From Candidatus Desulfovibrio kirbyi (GTDB lineage Bacteria; Desulfobacterota; Desulfovibrionia; Desulfovibrionales; Desulfovibrionaceae), in NCBI GenBank assembly GCA_013374015.1, contig BLLL01000002.1:1-64000 (forward strand): a stretch of DNA of 64,000 bases. The letters run 5' to 3'. Positions 62,980-64,000 of this stretch are shown in pieces. The notes under the pieces were generated by a model. It searched no databases and was not told where the DNA came from. It saw only the letters and a list, made by a program, of their open reading frames with translations. Position numbers and translations under genes: made by a program. Position 1 is the stretch's first letter; every line of letters starts with the position of its first letter.

Positions 62980-63426
62980 GTGCAAAAACGATTTACAAAA
63001 AGTCTCAGCCGCAACCTGGACACCAAGGGCAGGCTGATGCTGCCGCCGGAATACCGTGATGTGCTTTTCGCCAACGGGGAACAGGGAGTTTTCTGGCTGA
63101 CGTGTTTTTATGGGCGTCTGGTGGCCTATCTGCCCGCTGACTGGGAAGTCGTTATTGAGCAGTTGAGCCGCATACCCATCCCTTCGCCGCGTCTGTCTCA
63201 TTTCAAAACAAAACTTATGGGGCTTGCCCAGGAGCTGATTCCGGATATTCAGGGGCGGGTGCGCATCCCGCAGTCACTTATGCGCGAGGCTGTTCTGCGC
63301 AAAGACGTTATGCTTGTCGGCATGGTGAATACCTTTGAAATATGGGATCAGCAGCGTTTTGACGATTTGCGGATTGAGGATGTTTCCCAGGAACTGGTCA
63401 GCGCTGGAGTGAACATTGCGTTGTAG
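62980..63426 (+). CDS. mraZ: Transcriptional regulator MraZ
   Basis: A 148-residue regulator of the division and cell-wall (dcw) cluster with two SpoVT/AbrB-like repeats (LDTKGRLMLPPEYRDVL and DIQGRVRIPQSLMREA). GTG 62980 is the start, a little downstream of the operator boxes. It is followed by rsmH after nine bases, the standard order at the head of the dcw cluster. Confidence 0.93.
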   Translation: MQKRFTKSLSRNLDTKGRLMLPPEYRDVLFANGEQGVFWLTCFYGRLVAYLPADWEVVIEQLSRIPIPSPRLSHFKTKLMGLAQELIPDIQGRVRIPQSLMREAVLRKDVMLVGMVNTFEIWDQQRFDDLRIEDVSQELVSAGVNIAL

Positions 63427-63435
63427 GAATCATAC

Positions 63436-64000
63436 ATGGTGCTTGTGATGCGCGCTTTTGAAGAAGAAACGCATCATCTCCCCGTTCTGCTGAAGGAAAC
63501 GCTGACAGCGCTTGCGCCGCAGGCAGGCGGGCGCTATCTGGACGGGACTCTTGGTCTTGGCGGGCATTGTGCCGCTATTGCGGCTACAGCCTCCGACAGC
63601 GAGATTTGCGCTCTGGACCGTGACGCGCAGGCGCTGGCAATTGCAAAAGACAGACTGTCCGCTGTCGGGGAGCGTGTGCATTTTTTTCAGTACCGCTACA
63701 GCCGGTTTGCCGAGGCTCTTGCGCAGCTTCAATGGGACAGGGTGGACGGCGCCTTGCTGGATATCGGCGTTTCGTCGTTGCAGATTGACAACGCTGCCCG
63801 CGGGTTCAGTTTTTACGGCAACGGCCCTCTGGACATGCGTATGGACAGGGATTCCGGCGCGCCGTCTGCCTGGCATTGGGTAAACCGGGAAAGCTATGCG
63901 AGACTTAAACAGTGCATCGCAACCCTTGGTGAAGATCCCCAGGCTGGCCGTATTGCCAGATTTATTGTGGAGGCCAGGCAAAAGTCCCCTATTGAGACTA
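63436..64000 (+). CDS. rsmH: 16S rRNA (cytosine-1402-N4) methyltransferase RsmH (partial)
   Basis: The first 188 codons of RsmH run to the right edge. SAM-binding block YLDGTLGLGGHC, then ALLDIGVSSLQID and RGFSFYGNGPLDMRMD, are diagnostic. ATG 63436 has an AGGAA site seven bases away. The C-terminal third lies outside the window. Confidence 0.95.
   Translation, partial: MVLVMRAFEEETHHLPVLLKETLTALAPQAGGRYLDGTLGLGGHCAAIAATASDSEICALDRDAQALAIAKDRLSAVGERVHFFQYRYSRFAEALAQLQWDRVDGALLDIGVSSLQIDNAARGFSFYGNGPLDMRMDRDSGAPSAWHWVNRESYARLKQCIATLGEDPQAGRIARFIVEARQKSPIET

Overview
The window reads as chromosome of a host-associated member of the Desulfovibrionaceae (Desulfovibrio/Bilophila/Lawsonia relatives). 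The evidence is the combination of futalosine-pathway menaquinone genes (mqnD, mqnE, mqnC), a split glycine-cleavage P protein with its own lipoate ligase, an F0-only ATP synthase cluster, an integrase-TOBE regulator of the TunR type known from sulfate reducers, and a Re-citrate-synthase-like gene in an operon with isocitrate dehydrogenase and an aconitase-family hydratase. Most genes are GC-rich. Several stretches are AT-rich and full of broken genes, which suggests recent transfer and ongoing decay, as seen in gut symbionts. The species assignment is inference.

Layout. 1-1200: tail of an unknown gene and two secreted basic low-complexity proteins. 1280-5826: a MATE exporter and mqnD on the minus strand, mqnE-mqnC on the plus strand. 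5805-6005: tRNA-Cys and tRNA-Gly; the tRNA-Cys 3' end overlaps the end of mqnC. 6083-13537: an AT-rich defence island with an xre pseudogene, a DUF3644 gene with a HEPN-like motif, hsdR-hsdS-hsdM (type I restriction-modification) and a nucleotidyltransferase remnant. 13518-18478: nitroreductase, F0 ATP synthase genes and a low-affinity phosphate transport pair. 18759-25117: a flavin-type oxidoreductase, tunR, RNase J, a TolC-type channel and a phenylacetate-CoA ligase whose expected start codon is ATA. 25322-32063: lipoproteins, hypF, a membrane protein and an HD nucleotidyltransferase-like gene. 32105-37335: the gcv/lplA operon. 37553-42828: the citrate-to-2-oxoglutarate operon. 42936-46530: rmlD, an M23 peptidase, a YHS protein, a 55-residue Fis-type HTH protein and a ZraP-like protein. 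46703-53355: lysS, lolC/E, lolD, bamA. 53547-58668: an autotransporter behind 29 CA repeats. 58836-64000: nadK, gatB, an HD hydrolase, an IS1 remnant, a Fur-type promoter for a DUF2325 protein, and mraZ-rsmH, the start of the division and cell-wall cluster.

The most striking element is the (CA)29 tract inside a short leader ORF that has a strong ribosome-binding site and ends 10 nt before the start of a 1593-residue autotransporter. The three possible repeat phases give three outcomes: leader ending next to the start, leader ending right after the repeat, or leader fused in frame to the autotransporter. This is a good candidate for a phase-variable surface protein. Other noteworthy items are a MITE-like element whose terminal repeat matches an IS1-family remnant 14 kb away, a 126-bp repeat in inverted orientation around 16331-23791, and a Fur-like palindrome that exactly fills the spacer of a near-consensus promoter.

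All coordinates and motifs were read by eye from the sequence. No database search was run, so family names rest on recognised motifs.
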